A DNA stretch of 23,429 bases from positions 1 to 23,429 of the forward strand of contig CANQXN010000008.1 in the NCBI GenBank assembly GCA_947627815.1, written 5' to 3'. Shown here one piece after another: positions 14,705 to 21,796 of this stretch. The DNA comes from an uncultured Clostridia bacterium. Lineage in GTDB: Bacteria > Bacillota > Clostridia > Oscillospirales > CAG-272. The notes beneath the pieces were generated by a model. The model was not told the origin of the DNA. It made no database searches and saw nothing but the letters and a program-made list of their open reading frames with translations. Position numbers and translations under genes: made by a program. The first letter of the stretch is position 1, and the number at the start of each line of letters is the position of its first letter.

Positions 14705-15568
14705 TTATATTTCCCTTAAATTGTAATGAGGATATATTTCCTTGTGCGTTTTCATCCACTGTACCAGTTCCGCCACCATCACTTCATAATCCGGAATGAT
14801 ATATCCAAATTCAAAGCGTGTTCTCTTCAATGATTTATCCGCGTTTACGCCCTCAACAGGATGGATTTTGAGAACATCCTTTCTGAAATAGTGATTAAAT
14901 AATAAGAGAAGGTCGTATTTTGTTATTGAATGATCCGGCACCATATTATATAAACCGCTTATCTTTTCTTTAGCCGCAACTTCCATCGTTTTTGCAAGCT
15001 GCAAAGTAGTCTGTCCGGTCCACATTGCTCTTGTATATCCGTTGATTTCCCCTGATTGTTTCATAAACCAATTCAGAAGTCCAATTCCCTCTGGATTGAT
15101 ATCAGGACCAACGATGGAATTCCTTAATGTTATATTTTTCTCGTCTTCCAGTTCTCCCAACGCTTTAGAACGATCATAAAATGTTTCGCCGTCTCTCAAA
15201 TCCGATTCCGTATACGCCCCTCGTTTGCCCGAAAAAACGCAGTCCGTACTCATATGTATAATTTGCGTATCACTACCATCGGTAACTTCAGCTAAAAAAT
15301 GGGGAAAGTATGAATTTAAAAAGCAGGCAAGCGCCTTGTTGTTTTCAGCAAATTGATTTAAAATGCCAATACAGTTGATAACACTATCATACTTACCGTC
15401 AACAATAAGATTTTTGATCAAAACGGTATTTCGCGCATCTCCCGCCGTACCTTTGACATATCTTGGAGGTGTACGGTCAAATCCATAGACATCATGTCCG
15501 CGTTCTTTTAAGTACAATGAAATCATATGACCGGCCATTCCGTTGCATCCGAGAACAAGAAATTTCAT
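14705..15568 (-). CDS. RmlD-like sugar-nucleotide reductase (SDR), WbvR type
   Basis: The 287-residue extended SDR protein has the NAD(P)-binding GCNGMAGH at residues 7-14, MSTDCVFSG at about 106-114 and the catalytic Y131-xxx-K135 in FYDRSKALGE. It resembles dTDP-4-dehydrorhamnose reductase and, more specifically, reductases partnered with an inverting UDP-GlcNAc 4,6-dehydratase. The C-terminal cupin epimerase domain of the CapF/WbjC family (about 370 residues) is absent, which favours a WbvR-like role: reducing a UDP-4-keto-L-hexosamine to UDP-L-RhaNAc. This assignment is an inference. The start chosen is the ATG ten bases after GGAGGT. A longer TTG start at 15586 would overlap the dehydratase gene and destroy that spacing. 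It is translationally adjacent to the dehydratase, one base after its stop. Confidence 0.85.
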   Translation of the reverse strand: MKFLVLGCNGMAGHMISLYLKERGHDVYGFDRTPPRYVKGTAGDARNTVLIKNLIVDGKYDSVINCIGILNQFAENNKALACFLNSYFPHFLAEVTDGSDTQIIHMSTDCVFSGKRGAYTESDLRDGETFYDRSKALGELEDEKNITLRNSIVGPDINPEGIGLLNWFMKQSGEINGYTRAMWTGQTTLQLAKTMEVAAKEKISGLYNMVPDHSITKYDLLLLFNHYFRKDVLKIHPVEGVNADKSLKRTRFEFGYIIPDYEVMVAELVQWMKTHKEIYPHYNLREI

Positions 15569-15569
15569 A

Positions 15570-16589
15570 TTAATATGTACCTCCAAACAATTTCAATTTA
15601 AGCAGCAGTTCTTTCATTTCTTCAACGGTAAGCCGATGAGTGTTATGCGAATTATATTGCTCAATATGATTTAAATCAATATTGCCTTTTTCGAGATTAT
15701 CATAATTCAGATTTCTATTGTCCGCAGCCACCCTATAGAAGTTCCCCATATCCTCGGCCCGTATCATCTCTTCTACCGTAACGAGAACCTCATATAATTT
15801 TTCACCGTGACGAGCACCGATCACTTTATAACCAACATCTGATTTTTTTAATTGAAGCACCGCCTGTGCTAATGTCTCAATTGTCGCGGCAGGGGCCTTT
15901 TGCACGAACAAATCCCCTTGTTCCCCGTTTGCAAAGGCAAACAGAACAAGATCAACCGCATCATTCAATGTCATCATAAATCTCGTCATTTCGGGGTTGG
16001 TAATAGTTAGTTGTTTGCCCTCGGCAATCTGCTCACAGAAAAGCGGAATTACCGACCCACGGGATGCCATGACATTGCCGTATCTGGTCAAACAAAGAAC
16101 GGGATCCTCTTTTCCCATTTGTCGCGATCTTGCAATGACATTTTTTTCCATAAGAGCCTTTGTCATTCCCATGGCATTGATAGGATAAGCCGCCTTGTCA
16201 GTGGAAAGAAATATAGCTTTTTTAACATGATTGTTCACGCAAGCATCAATCACATTATTGGAGCCAAGTATATTTGTTTTAACTGCCTCCATGGGATAAA
16301 ACTCGCAGGAAGGAACCTGCTTGAGTGCCGCAGCGTGAAATACATAATCTACACCTCTAAAGGCACCGACAATAGAGTTATAATCCCGAACATCCCCTAT
16401 GTAGAATTTGATTTTATCTGCACATTCCGGATATTCTACTTGATACATATGTCTCATTTCATCTTGTTTCTTTTCATCCCGTGAAACAATTCTGATTTCT
16501 TTAATATCCGATGTAACAAATCTATTTACAATAGTATTACCAAACGAACCTGTGCCACCCGTAACAAGCAAAATTTTGTTTTTAAACAT
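15570..16589 (-). CDS. capE: UDP-GlcNAc 4,6-dehydratase, 5-inverting (CapE/FnlA/WbjB family)
   Basis: The 339-residue protein is a short-chain dehydrogenase of the polysaccharide biosynthesis family. It has GGTGSFG at residues 11-17, STDKAAYPINAMGMTK at 129-144, and CLTRYGNVMASRGSVIPLF. The usual SDR YxxxK is replaced by M140-G-M-T-K144, a recognised feature of the inverting dehydratases CapE and FnlA that start L-FucNAc, L-RhaNAc and L-QuiNAc synthesis. It would convert UDP-GlcNAc to a UDP-4-keto-6-deoxy-L-hexosamine in the cytoplasm. It is slightly shorter than FlaA1/PglF-like membrane-attached enzymes and has no membrane helices. The start codon overlaps the end of wzy by eight bases, with GAGGAA upstream. 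The next gene is its likely reductase partner. No UDP-GlcNAc 2-epimerase (CapG/FnlC/WbvD) is present in the window. Confidence 0.92.
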   Translation of the reverse strand: MFKNKILLVTGGTGSFGNTIVNRFVTSDIKEIRIVSRDEKKQDEMRHMYQVEYPECADKIKFYIGDVRDYNSIVGAFRGVDYVFHAAALKQVPSCEFYPMEAVKTNILGSNNVIDACVNNHVKKAIFLSTDKAAYPINAMGMTKALMEKNVIARSRQMGKEDPVLCLTRYGNVMASRGSVIPLFCEQIAEGKQLTITNPEMTRFMMTLNDAVDLVLFAFANGEQGDLFVQKAPAATIETLAQAVLQLKKSDVGYKVIGARHGEKLYEVLVTVEEMIRAEDMGNFYRVAADNRNLNYDNLEKGNIDLNHIEQYNSHNTHRLTVEEMKELLLKLKLFGGTY

Positions 16590-17790
16590 GATTTATTTCC
16601 TCATCTTTCCAATGCCTTTTCATAGAAGCCAAAAACATCAAACCAAGTAACACAATCGAATGTCTGAATAAAATTTCTTCTACCATACTGTTGATAAAAA
16701 TAAATAGAGCAACAATGAAAAATGCATAATAATATTTATTGCAATTTCGCATTTTGATAATTCTTTTAAAAGCAATATATAAAAACACAAAAAAGAACAA
16801 TAATCCTACCATTCCATTTTCGTATAAAATGCCCAAAAAGGCGTTATGAGATCGCATATTTTGCAGCTGGACATAAGTCACCCCATTTCCAAAAATTGGG
16901 TGCTTCCCTATTTCATGTATGACATTAGAAAAAACATCTAATCTTCCGGACAGCAATCCGTTAATGCTATTATTGTCTGAATCTGCAAATCCACTAAAAA
17001 ACATCTCCATCCCTTGAAATATGGCACTATTTTTAGGAATGTTAAGAAAAGTTATTACAAGAACTATCGGCAAAACAACAATTAAAATGCGCTTCCAAAG
17101 ATTTGAATGACCTTTTTCTTTAATAAAAAGTTTCGCTAAAAAGAACAAGATCGAAAGAATGACACCGGTACGGGATTTTGTAAGTGCAATTGAAATAACC
17201 ATCAAAAGAACAAACGGCCATCTATATCTCTTCTTTTCAATAGTCAAATCTCCAAGAATTAATAATGACAATAGCGTAGCAGAAAGATCATTTGTAGCAC
17301 CAGCAGGGATTACAAAATAATTTTTATACCACAGATCGAAATAGGTAGCATATCCTGAGTTGATAATGGTAGAATAAGCCAAAAAACATTGTAATCCCAG
17401 AATGATTCCAAAAAAGATAAAAATGCGTACTGCTTTTTCGATTTGAAATTTATGATTCAAAAAGAAAGTGTATATTAAGAATGGAAAACACGCATCAACA
17501 AGATTTCCCCAATATGATGATGGTACATCTATATACGCCAAAGGAATCAAGCAAAGAAAAAATCTGAGGAGTAAGATGCCTGATATAGCATCTATAACAA
17601 AATGAGCTTGGAAAAGTGTATAAAGAAAACCAAGCAGAAGAATTGCTAACAACAAGTAAACCGGATTGATATTAATAAACGGAATTACTACCCCATTGTT
17701 GGTAAGCGCTTCATTTTTAGAAAAAAACAAGACAGTCAAAAGAAAAAACGATAAGTAAATATATAAAATGTGATTTTTTGTTTTTGTCAT
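16582..17790 (-). CDS. wzy: Wzy-type O-antigen polymerase/ligase family membrane protein
   Basis: The 402-residue protein is almost entirely hydrophobic, with about ten to twelve helices, and carries the O-antigen ligase/polymerase family signature. A periplasmic-type loop lies near the middle (SGFADSDNNSINGLLSGR), followed by GKHPIFGNGVTYVQLQNM and RSHNAFLGILYENGMVGLL. In the family the arginine-histidine pair and this HNxxL segment are characteristic. It would polymerise undecaprenyl-linked repeat units outside the membrane after Wzx flipping. The start is placed at the ATG preceded by AGGGTG six bases away. An in-frame GTG nine bases upstream lies inside that ribosome binding site and is less likely. 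Wzy proteins diverge strongly, so sequence identity to any characterised polymerase is expected to be low. It is located between a GT2 gene and the dehydratase gene. Confidence 0.88.
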   Translation of the reverse strand: MTKTKNHILYIYLSFFLLTVLFFSKNEALTNNGVVIPFININPVYLLLAILLLGFLYTLFQAHFVIDAISGILLLRFFLCLIPLAYIDVPSSYWGNLVDACFPFLIYTFFLNHKFQIEKAVRIFIFFGIILGLQCFLAYSTIINSGYATYFDLWYKNYFVIPAGATNDLSATLLSLLILGDLTIEKKRYRWPFVLLMVISIALTKSRTGVILSILFFLAKLFIKEKGHSNLWKRILIVVLPIVLVITFLNIPKNSAIFQGMEMFFSGFADSDNNSINGLLSGRLDVFSNVIHEIGKHPIFGNGVTYVQLQNMRSHNAFLGILYENGMVGLLFFFVFLYIAFKRIIKMRNCNKYYYAFFIVALFIFINSMVEEILFRHSIVLLGLMFLASMKRHWKDEEINHV

Positions 17791-17803
17791 TTTAAACACC
17801 CTG

Positions 17804-18763
17804 TTAATATATCAATCTTCTTAAAAGCAGAATACTTTTGAGAAAAAAAACATGATTTGCATACATAGCCTTATATATTAGTTTTCTGTATAAAGATTGA
17901 TCACCATAATTTACATGTTTGATCCAATTAGGATATTTCTTGTTTTCTATTGCAAGCCATGCTTTGATTTGAGATGATTTGCATTTAGCGTCTGTCATTT
18001 GCTTAACTTTTGTCAGCAAATGTGTATTCGCAAACATTTCTATTTCAATTTCAGGAAAATACATGCGATATATTGGCTGTAATAATTCAAATGTAGTCTT
18101 TTGGTTAAAATCATTTCTTTTGGTATGTGTAACAGAGCCTTTATTCATAATGTATCGATAGAAAACCCGATTCAATTTATAAACTTTTTTTACATAAACA
18201 GCATAATTCACGACAAAACATGTATCTTCTCCTGTCATGCGTGCCGGGAATCGTATTTGATTTTCTTTTATAATTGAACTCTTGTACACTTTTGCCCATG
18301 GAGCGCAATTTCCGCAGATAATGTCAACAGGCGGAACGACGGAAGAATCCGCATAGGATGAACACGGATCACATTTTATGCGCTTTCCCCCCCGAATGAT
18401 TTCATGAGAAAAAACAACCATATCTGCATCCGGATGTAGTACCAAGAATTCATCAATAACGGGTAAGCAAGCAATATCAAATTCGTCATCGCTATCGCAG
18501 AATAGGATATACTCCCCTTGCGCCTGCTCTATGCCCAAATTACGCGCAGGTCCGGGGCCGCCATTTTGAACAGTTTGAAATACAAGGTAATTTGCATAAT
18601 CGGATTTCAAAGTCTTCATGGTTTCAAAGCTCGAATCCTTAGAGCCATCATCGACGAAAATTACTTCGTAATCCGTATAATCTCTTGAATGCAACATTTG
18701 AAACAGTTTTGGAACATTCGGCTCTATATTATAACAAGGAACAATAATAGAAAATTTACACAT
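17804..18763 (-). CDS. Family 2 glycosyltransferase
   Basis: The 319-residue protein shows a classic GT2 start (KFSIIVPCYNIEPNVPKLFQ) and EVIFVDDGSKDSS at about 33-45. NGGPGPARNLGIEQAQGEYI is followed by the DSDD metal-binding motif at 90-93. Further on, MTGEDTCFVVNYAVY supplies the ED motif with the probable catalytic base. The last 60 residues are basic and aromatic and end with KSILLLRRLIY, suggesting membrane association rather than a true helix. No sugar specificity can be assigned. The ATG is preceded by GGAAGGAT at about ten bases. The gene is strongly AT-rich like its wzy neighbour, and a 70-base gap separates it from the upstream licD gene. Confidence 0.87.
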   Translation of the reverse strand: MCKFSIIVPCYNIEPNVPKLFQMLHSRDYTDYEVIFVDDGSKDSSFETMKTLKSDYANYLVFQTVQNGGPGPARNLGIEQAQGEYILFCDSDDEFDIACLPVIDEFLVLHPDADMVVFSHEIIRGGKRIKCDPCSSYADSSVVPPVDIICGNCAPWAKVYKSSIIKENQIRFPARMTGEDTCFVVNYAVYVKKVYKLNRVFYRYIMNKGSVTHTKRNDFNQKTTFELLQPIYRMYFPEIEIEMFANTHLLTKVKQMTDAKCKSSQIKAWLAIENKKYPNWIKHVNYGDQSLYRKLIYKAMYANHVFFLKSILLLRRLIY

Positions 18764-18833
18764 GGTTCAATGATCCTTCCGTCCATAAAAGGCATTCATA
18801 GTGATTGAAGCAATAGCAAGATCGAGCGCATCG

Positions 18834-19706
18834 CTATATCTGCCCATTGATATACTCCTTATAATCCTTTTCGGTGTCCCATATCATTGCATGAGACTGG
18901 TAAATCGCTTTGGTTTCTTCGCTTGGCATTTCCATATAATCTTTTCCGTATCTCTCTTCGAGGTAATGTTCCGCGTTTTGAGGCACGGCCAGTTTTACAG
19001 TTTCAAAATCAACATATCTTGGCTCTCCGAAGTCATCGGTAAGATAAAAACTGTTCTTTAATTTTGCTCTGCCGAATAAATGCGCTTTTTCAACGGTTTC
19101 TTTCTTGTTGTATTTTCGGACTTCGTGCAGCAGAAATTTCTTTATAGGTCCGTTAACGACCAGTCTCGATATGAATAACTCTATTTTCTTCTTTTTGCTG
19201 TCCGTCTTGTATCCCATTTTCGTCAATGTTCTTGCTTTCAATAATCCGGCACAATAATACTGTTTGATTTTTCCAAATCGCGTGGGTGCGGCATTATTGA
19301 GACACATAATATCCACGAATATCCCTTGATGCATATTCGGCTTATTTTTGTTCACCTCTTCTATGCATGTCGTACCGTTCATTCTTAGTTTGGAATAATA
19401 ATCGGGCAGCTCCTTGCTTTCTTCTCTTTGCAAATAAAACCTTTCGGTATCCAATTCTTTTTCGCATATATCCAAAAATTTTAAATAATCATGGTACGGT
19501 ATGAATATATCCATATCGTCATCCCACGGGATAAAGCCTTTATGACGAATGGCGCCCAACGCCGATCCGCCCATTAAATAATACCTTATGTTATGCGCTC
19601 TCAAAAAGCCGTCGAGATATACCATGATTTCCAGTATCTTATCTTGTAATTTTTTTATCCCATATGTATCTTCGCGTTCTTCCGCAACATACTTAAATTC
19701 ACTCAT
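18834..19706 (-). CDS. licD: LicD family phosphotransferase
   Basis: The 290-residue protein matches the LicD/fukutin family. The hallmark reads MGGSALGAIRHKGFIPWDDD at residues 45-64, with an adjacent DMDIF giving the acidic metal site. LicD of Haemophilus and pneumococcus transfers phosphocholine from CDP-choline to sugars; eukaryotic relatives fukutin and FKRP transfer ribitol phosphate from CDP-ribitol. In this locus the neighbour is a TagD-like cytidylyltransferase, and no LicC choline cytidylyltransferase is present. A glycerol-phosphate transfer from CDP-glycerol is therefore a reasonable but unproven reading. The start codon overlaps the end of the nucleotidyltransferase gene by four bases (ATGA), indicating translational coupling. 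Length is typical. No membrane helix is visible, so the enzyme is probably cytoplasmic and acts on the lipid-linked glycan. Confidence 0.9.
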   Translation of the reverse strand: MSEFKYVAEEREDTYGIKKLQDKILEIMVYLDGFLRAHNIRYYLMGGSALGAIRHKGFIPWDDDMDIFIPYHDYLKFLDICEKELDTERFYLQREESKELPDYYSKLRMNGTTCIEEVNKNKPNMHQGIFVDIMCLNNAAPTRFGKIKQYYCAGLLKARTLTKMGYKTDSKKKKIELFISRLVVNGPIKKFLLHEVRKYNKKETVEKAHLFGRAKLKNSFYLTDDFGEPRYVDFETVKLAVPQNAEHYLEERYGKDYMEMPSEETKAIYQSHAMIWDTEKDYKEYINGQI

Positions 19707-20128
19707 AGATTACCTATTTTCTCCCTCAGAATCGTAGAGGATATTCCATCGGTATGTTCGAGATAAACGACATCGCACCCTATTTCTCGGAATTCTTTCT
19801 CGTATCTGTTCCACGACTCCGTTCCTTTCCAGTCCGAGCCGACGAATACCGCGTCAGCGCCGATTGCCTTCACGGCTTTTAACTTGTCCATATCGGTTTG
19901 AGCTATTACCTTATCCACATACCGTATCGCCCCGACGATCTCCATGCGTTCTTTTTCGTTTATGATCGGATATTTATTTTTCCGTTTCATACATAACGCA
20001 TCTGATGTCACACCGACAATCAAGTATTCGCACTGCTCCTTTGCCCGCCTTAAAATATTCAGATGTCCGATATGAAACAAATCAAATACCCCGGTTGTGT
20101 AGCCTATTTTGTACTTCTTGTCGTTCAA
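19703..20128 (-). CDS. tagD: Glycerol-3-phosphate cytidylyltransferase-like protein (TagD/TarD)
   Basis: The 141-residue protein belongs to the nucleotidyltransferase superfamily with the HxGH motif (HIGH, residues 19-22, in VFDLFHIGHLNILRRAKE). VGSDWKGT at 97-104 and TDGISST at 126-132 follow, corresponding to the RTxGISST motif of CTP-using members such as TagD. The reaction would be CTP plus sn-glycerol-3-phosphate to CDP-glycerol. A related substrate cannot be excluded because the family also includes ethanolamine and heptose enzymes. Translation most likely begins at TTG, since no ATG lies before the core and GGTGA is six bases upstream. The gene begins one base after the preceding GT2 gene and overlaps licD, so the pair is a tight unit. 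Length is that of TagD (about 130 residues). Confidence 0.87.
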   Translation of the reverse strand: MNDKKYKIGYTTGVFDLFHIGHLNILRRAKEQCEYLIVGVTSDALCMKRKNKYPIINEKERMEIVGAIRYVDKVIAQTDMDKLKAVKAIGADAVFVGSDWKGTESWNRYEKEFREIGCDVVYLEHTDGISSTILREKIGNL

Positions 20129-20129
20129 T

Positions 20130-20963
20130 TTATTTCACCATATTCCTTGCAAATTTTTTAAATACCCAACCGCGGAGTTTATTCGGCATAAGCACCTGCA
20201 AAACAAATCGCTCGCTTACATTCAGAACATATCTCGGAAAGCCGATTATTTTGTTTTTTAGCATATATTTCTGGAGTTTTGCTTCGCTTTTAAAATACTT
20301 AAGTCCGCCGCGCCTGCGGTACATTTCTTCCCCAACGCGTACATTTACCAAAACCGTTCCCGTGTTGGCGAATACCGCGCCGTTCTGCATCATTCTCAGC
20401 CATAGGTAATAATCTTCGTTATAATGCCAATCTATGTAATTCCCCACGGCAAGTACGGAGGATTTTTTGAACATTACCGTCATGTGATTAAACGGGCAAC
20501 GCTTTATTGTATATTTTTTTATTTCACGATCAACGCACGGAACTTCTCTGTATCCTACAATATTACTCGTCTCTCCTATAAACTCCGCGATATTGCCTCC
20601 GATTATTGAAAATTCGGGATGTTCGCAAAAACAAGAAAGCTGCTGTTCACATCTATTCGGTACAGCTATATCATCGGTATCCATTCTCGCAACCAATTCG
20701 TTTTTACATTCAAGCAGTCCCTTTTGCAACGATAATCCAAGTCCGAGATTTTTTTCGTTTTTTACTATTTTGAACAACTCCGGGTAAAGCAATAAATAAC
20801 CATCGATTATAAGATGGAGTTCATCCGTAAGCGGACCGTCCTCAACCAGCACGATTTCGTCGGGTGGAATCGTTTGTTTTAGGATACTGTCTATCGCAGC
20901 TTTTAAAAACTGAGGATTTTCATTAATGTAAACAGACATTAATACGCTGTATTTATTTTCCAT
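20130..20963 (-). CDS. Family 2 glycosyltransferase
   Basis: The 277-residue protein has YSVLMSVYINENPQFLKAAI at the start and EIVLVEDGPLTDEL at about 36-49. GLGLSLQKGLLECKNELVAR is followed by MDTDD at 94-98, the metal-binding motif. The later WHYNEDYYLWLRMMQNG is the ED-type acceptor/catalytic segment. This layout matches the AmsE-like GT2 branch common in exopolysaccharide loci. Donor and acceptor are not predictable. The ATG lies after CGGAGA at about eight bases. This is the first gene downstream of the initiating transferase, across a 123-base intergenic hairpin region, so it may add the second sugar onto the undecaprenyl-linked primer. Composition is less AT-rich than wzy but clearly lower in GC than the genes upstream. 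Confidence 0.87.
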   Translation of the reverse strand: MENKYSVLMSVYINENPQFLKAAIDSILKQTIPPDEIVLVEDGPLTDELHLIIDGYLLLYPELFKIVKNEKNLGLGLSLQKGLLECKNELVARMDTDDIAVPNRCEQQLSCFCEHPEFSIIGGNIAEFIGETSNIVGYREVPCVDREIKKYTIKRCPFNHMTVMFKKSSVLAVGNYIDWHYNEDYYLWLRMMQNGAVFANTGTVLVNVRVGEEMYRRRGGLKYFKSEAKLQKYMLKNKIIGFPRYVLNVSERFVLQVLMPNKLRGWVFKKFARNMVK

Positions 20964-20983
20964 AATGCTAATCTCCGGATGTC

Positions 20984-21020
20984 AAAACTCAATGATTCAA
21001 TTCAATTGTTGAGTTTTTTT
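20984..21020. other. Hairpin between the initiating transferase and the variable block
   Basis: AAAACTCAA at 20984-20992 pairs with TTGAGTTTT at 21009-21017 across a 16-base loop. On the plus strand it is followed by more T (to 21020), terminator-like. In the minus-strand operon transcript only TTTT-GACAT follows, so it would be a weak terminator or a pause that could lower expression of distal genes. The rest of the 123-base gap (20964-21086) is AT-rich without another recognised element. Confidence 0.5.
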
Positions 21021-21086
21021 ATTTAAAAGCCAAATTTTCTAATCTGCTGTAATTTTATTTTGAAAAGTTCACCTTTATCTTATGGA

Positions 21087-21785
21087 TTATACACTAAGCA
21101 ATTCTTTCGCTTCGGCTTGTTTTTCATCATAATCTTCCTGGCTGACTTTACCTTCCATCATAAGCCAATCACCGAAATCCATATCGCTGGCCGTACCCTC
21201 ACGGACAGTATCGCTTCTTCTCAGCACTTTTCCTATCGTTCGAATAATTATTTTCACATCACCAGCAAAGGTAATTCCCACATTGATATACCGCAGATCA
21301 TATTCAAATTTCTGTTCCCATGTAATGTTATTTCTTCCGTTGATTTGTGCAAGTCCGGTCAAACCCGGGCGAACATCATGGCGATGACGCAACTCTTGCG
21401 TCATGAACACCATATCTCTGACAAGCTGCGGCCGGGGGCCGACAATCGCCATATCGCCTTTTAGAATATTGATAAGTTCCGGAAGCTCATCGCAGGAAGT
21501 CATCCTTAACAATTTGCCATACTTATTCAGGCGCTTTTCGTCGGGCAGCAGATTGCCGTCCTTGTCTTTGGCATTGGACATCGTGCGGAACTTAATCAGA
21601 CTGAAAATCTTCTCCTGCCCGGTCTTTTTTCTTATCTTACCGGGTCGCTTCTGCACGAAAAATGGATTGCCTTTCATCGCGATTGCGCCGATAACCGTGA
21701 GGAGCAAAAGCAAAGGCGAAAGAACGATCAATGCAGTCAGTGACAACAGAAAATCCAGTGGGCGTTTTATGCACTTTGCATACAT
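21087..21785 (-). CDS. Initiating phosphoglycosyl transferase (monotopic, PglC-like)
   Basis: The 232-residue protein is a small bacterial sugar transferase (monotopic PGT superfamily) that moves a phospho-sugar from a UDP-sugar to undecaprenyl phosphate. It has KRPLDFLLSLTALIVLSPLL at 8-27 forming the reentrant membrane helix. FVQKRPGK and IFSLIKFRTMS follow, then TSCDELPELINILKGDMAIV with the catalytic Asp-Glu pair at 99-100, and VGPRP. RHDVRPGLTGLAQINGRN completes the core. The small size and absence of extra helices fit the PglC class rather than WbaP. The adjacent PglE-like aminotransferase suggests a UDP-4-amino or diacetamido sugar as the donor substrate (inference). The start used follows AGAGG six bases upstream; a longer form would overlap the aminotransferase gene. 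Composition is richer in GC than the downstream block. Confidence 0.93.
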   Translation of the reverse strand: MYAKCIKRPLDFLLSLTALIVLSPLLLLLTVIGAIAMKGNPFFVQKRPGKIRKKTGQEKIFSLIKFRTMSNAKDKDGNLLPDEKRLNKYGKLLRMTSCDELPELINILKGDMAIVGPRPQLVRDMVFMTQELRHRHDVRPGLTGLAQINGRNNITWEQKFEYDLRYINVGITFAGDVKIIIRTIGKVLRRSDTVREGTASDMDFGDWLMMEGKVSQEDYDEKQAEAKELLSV

Positions 21786-21796
21786 ATGTAACCTCT

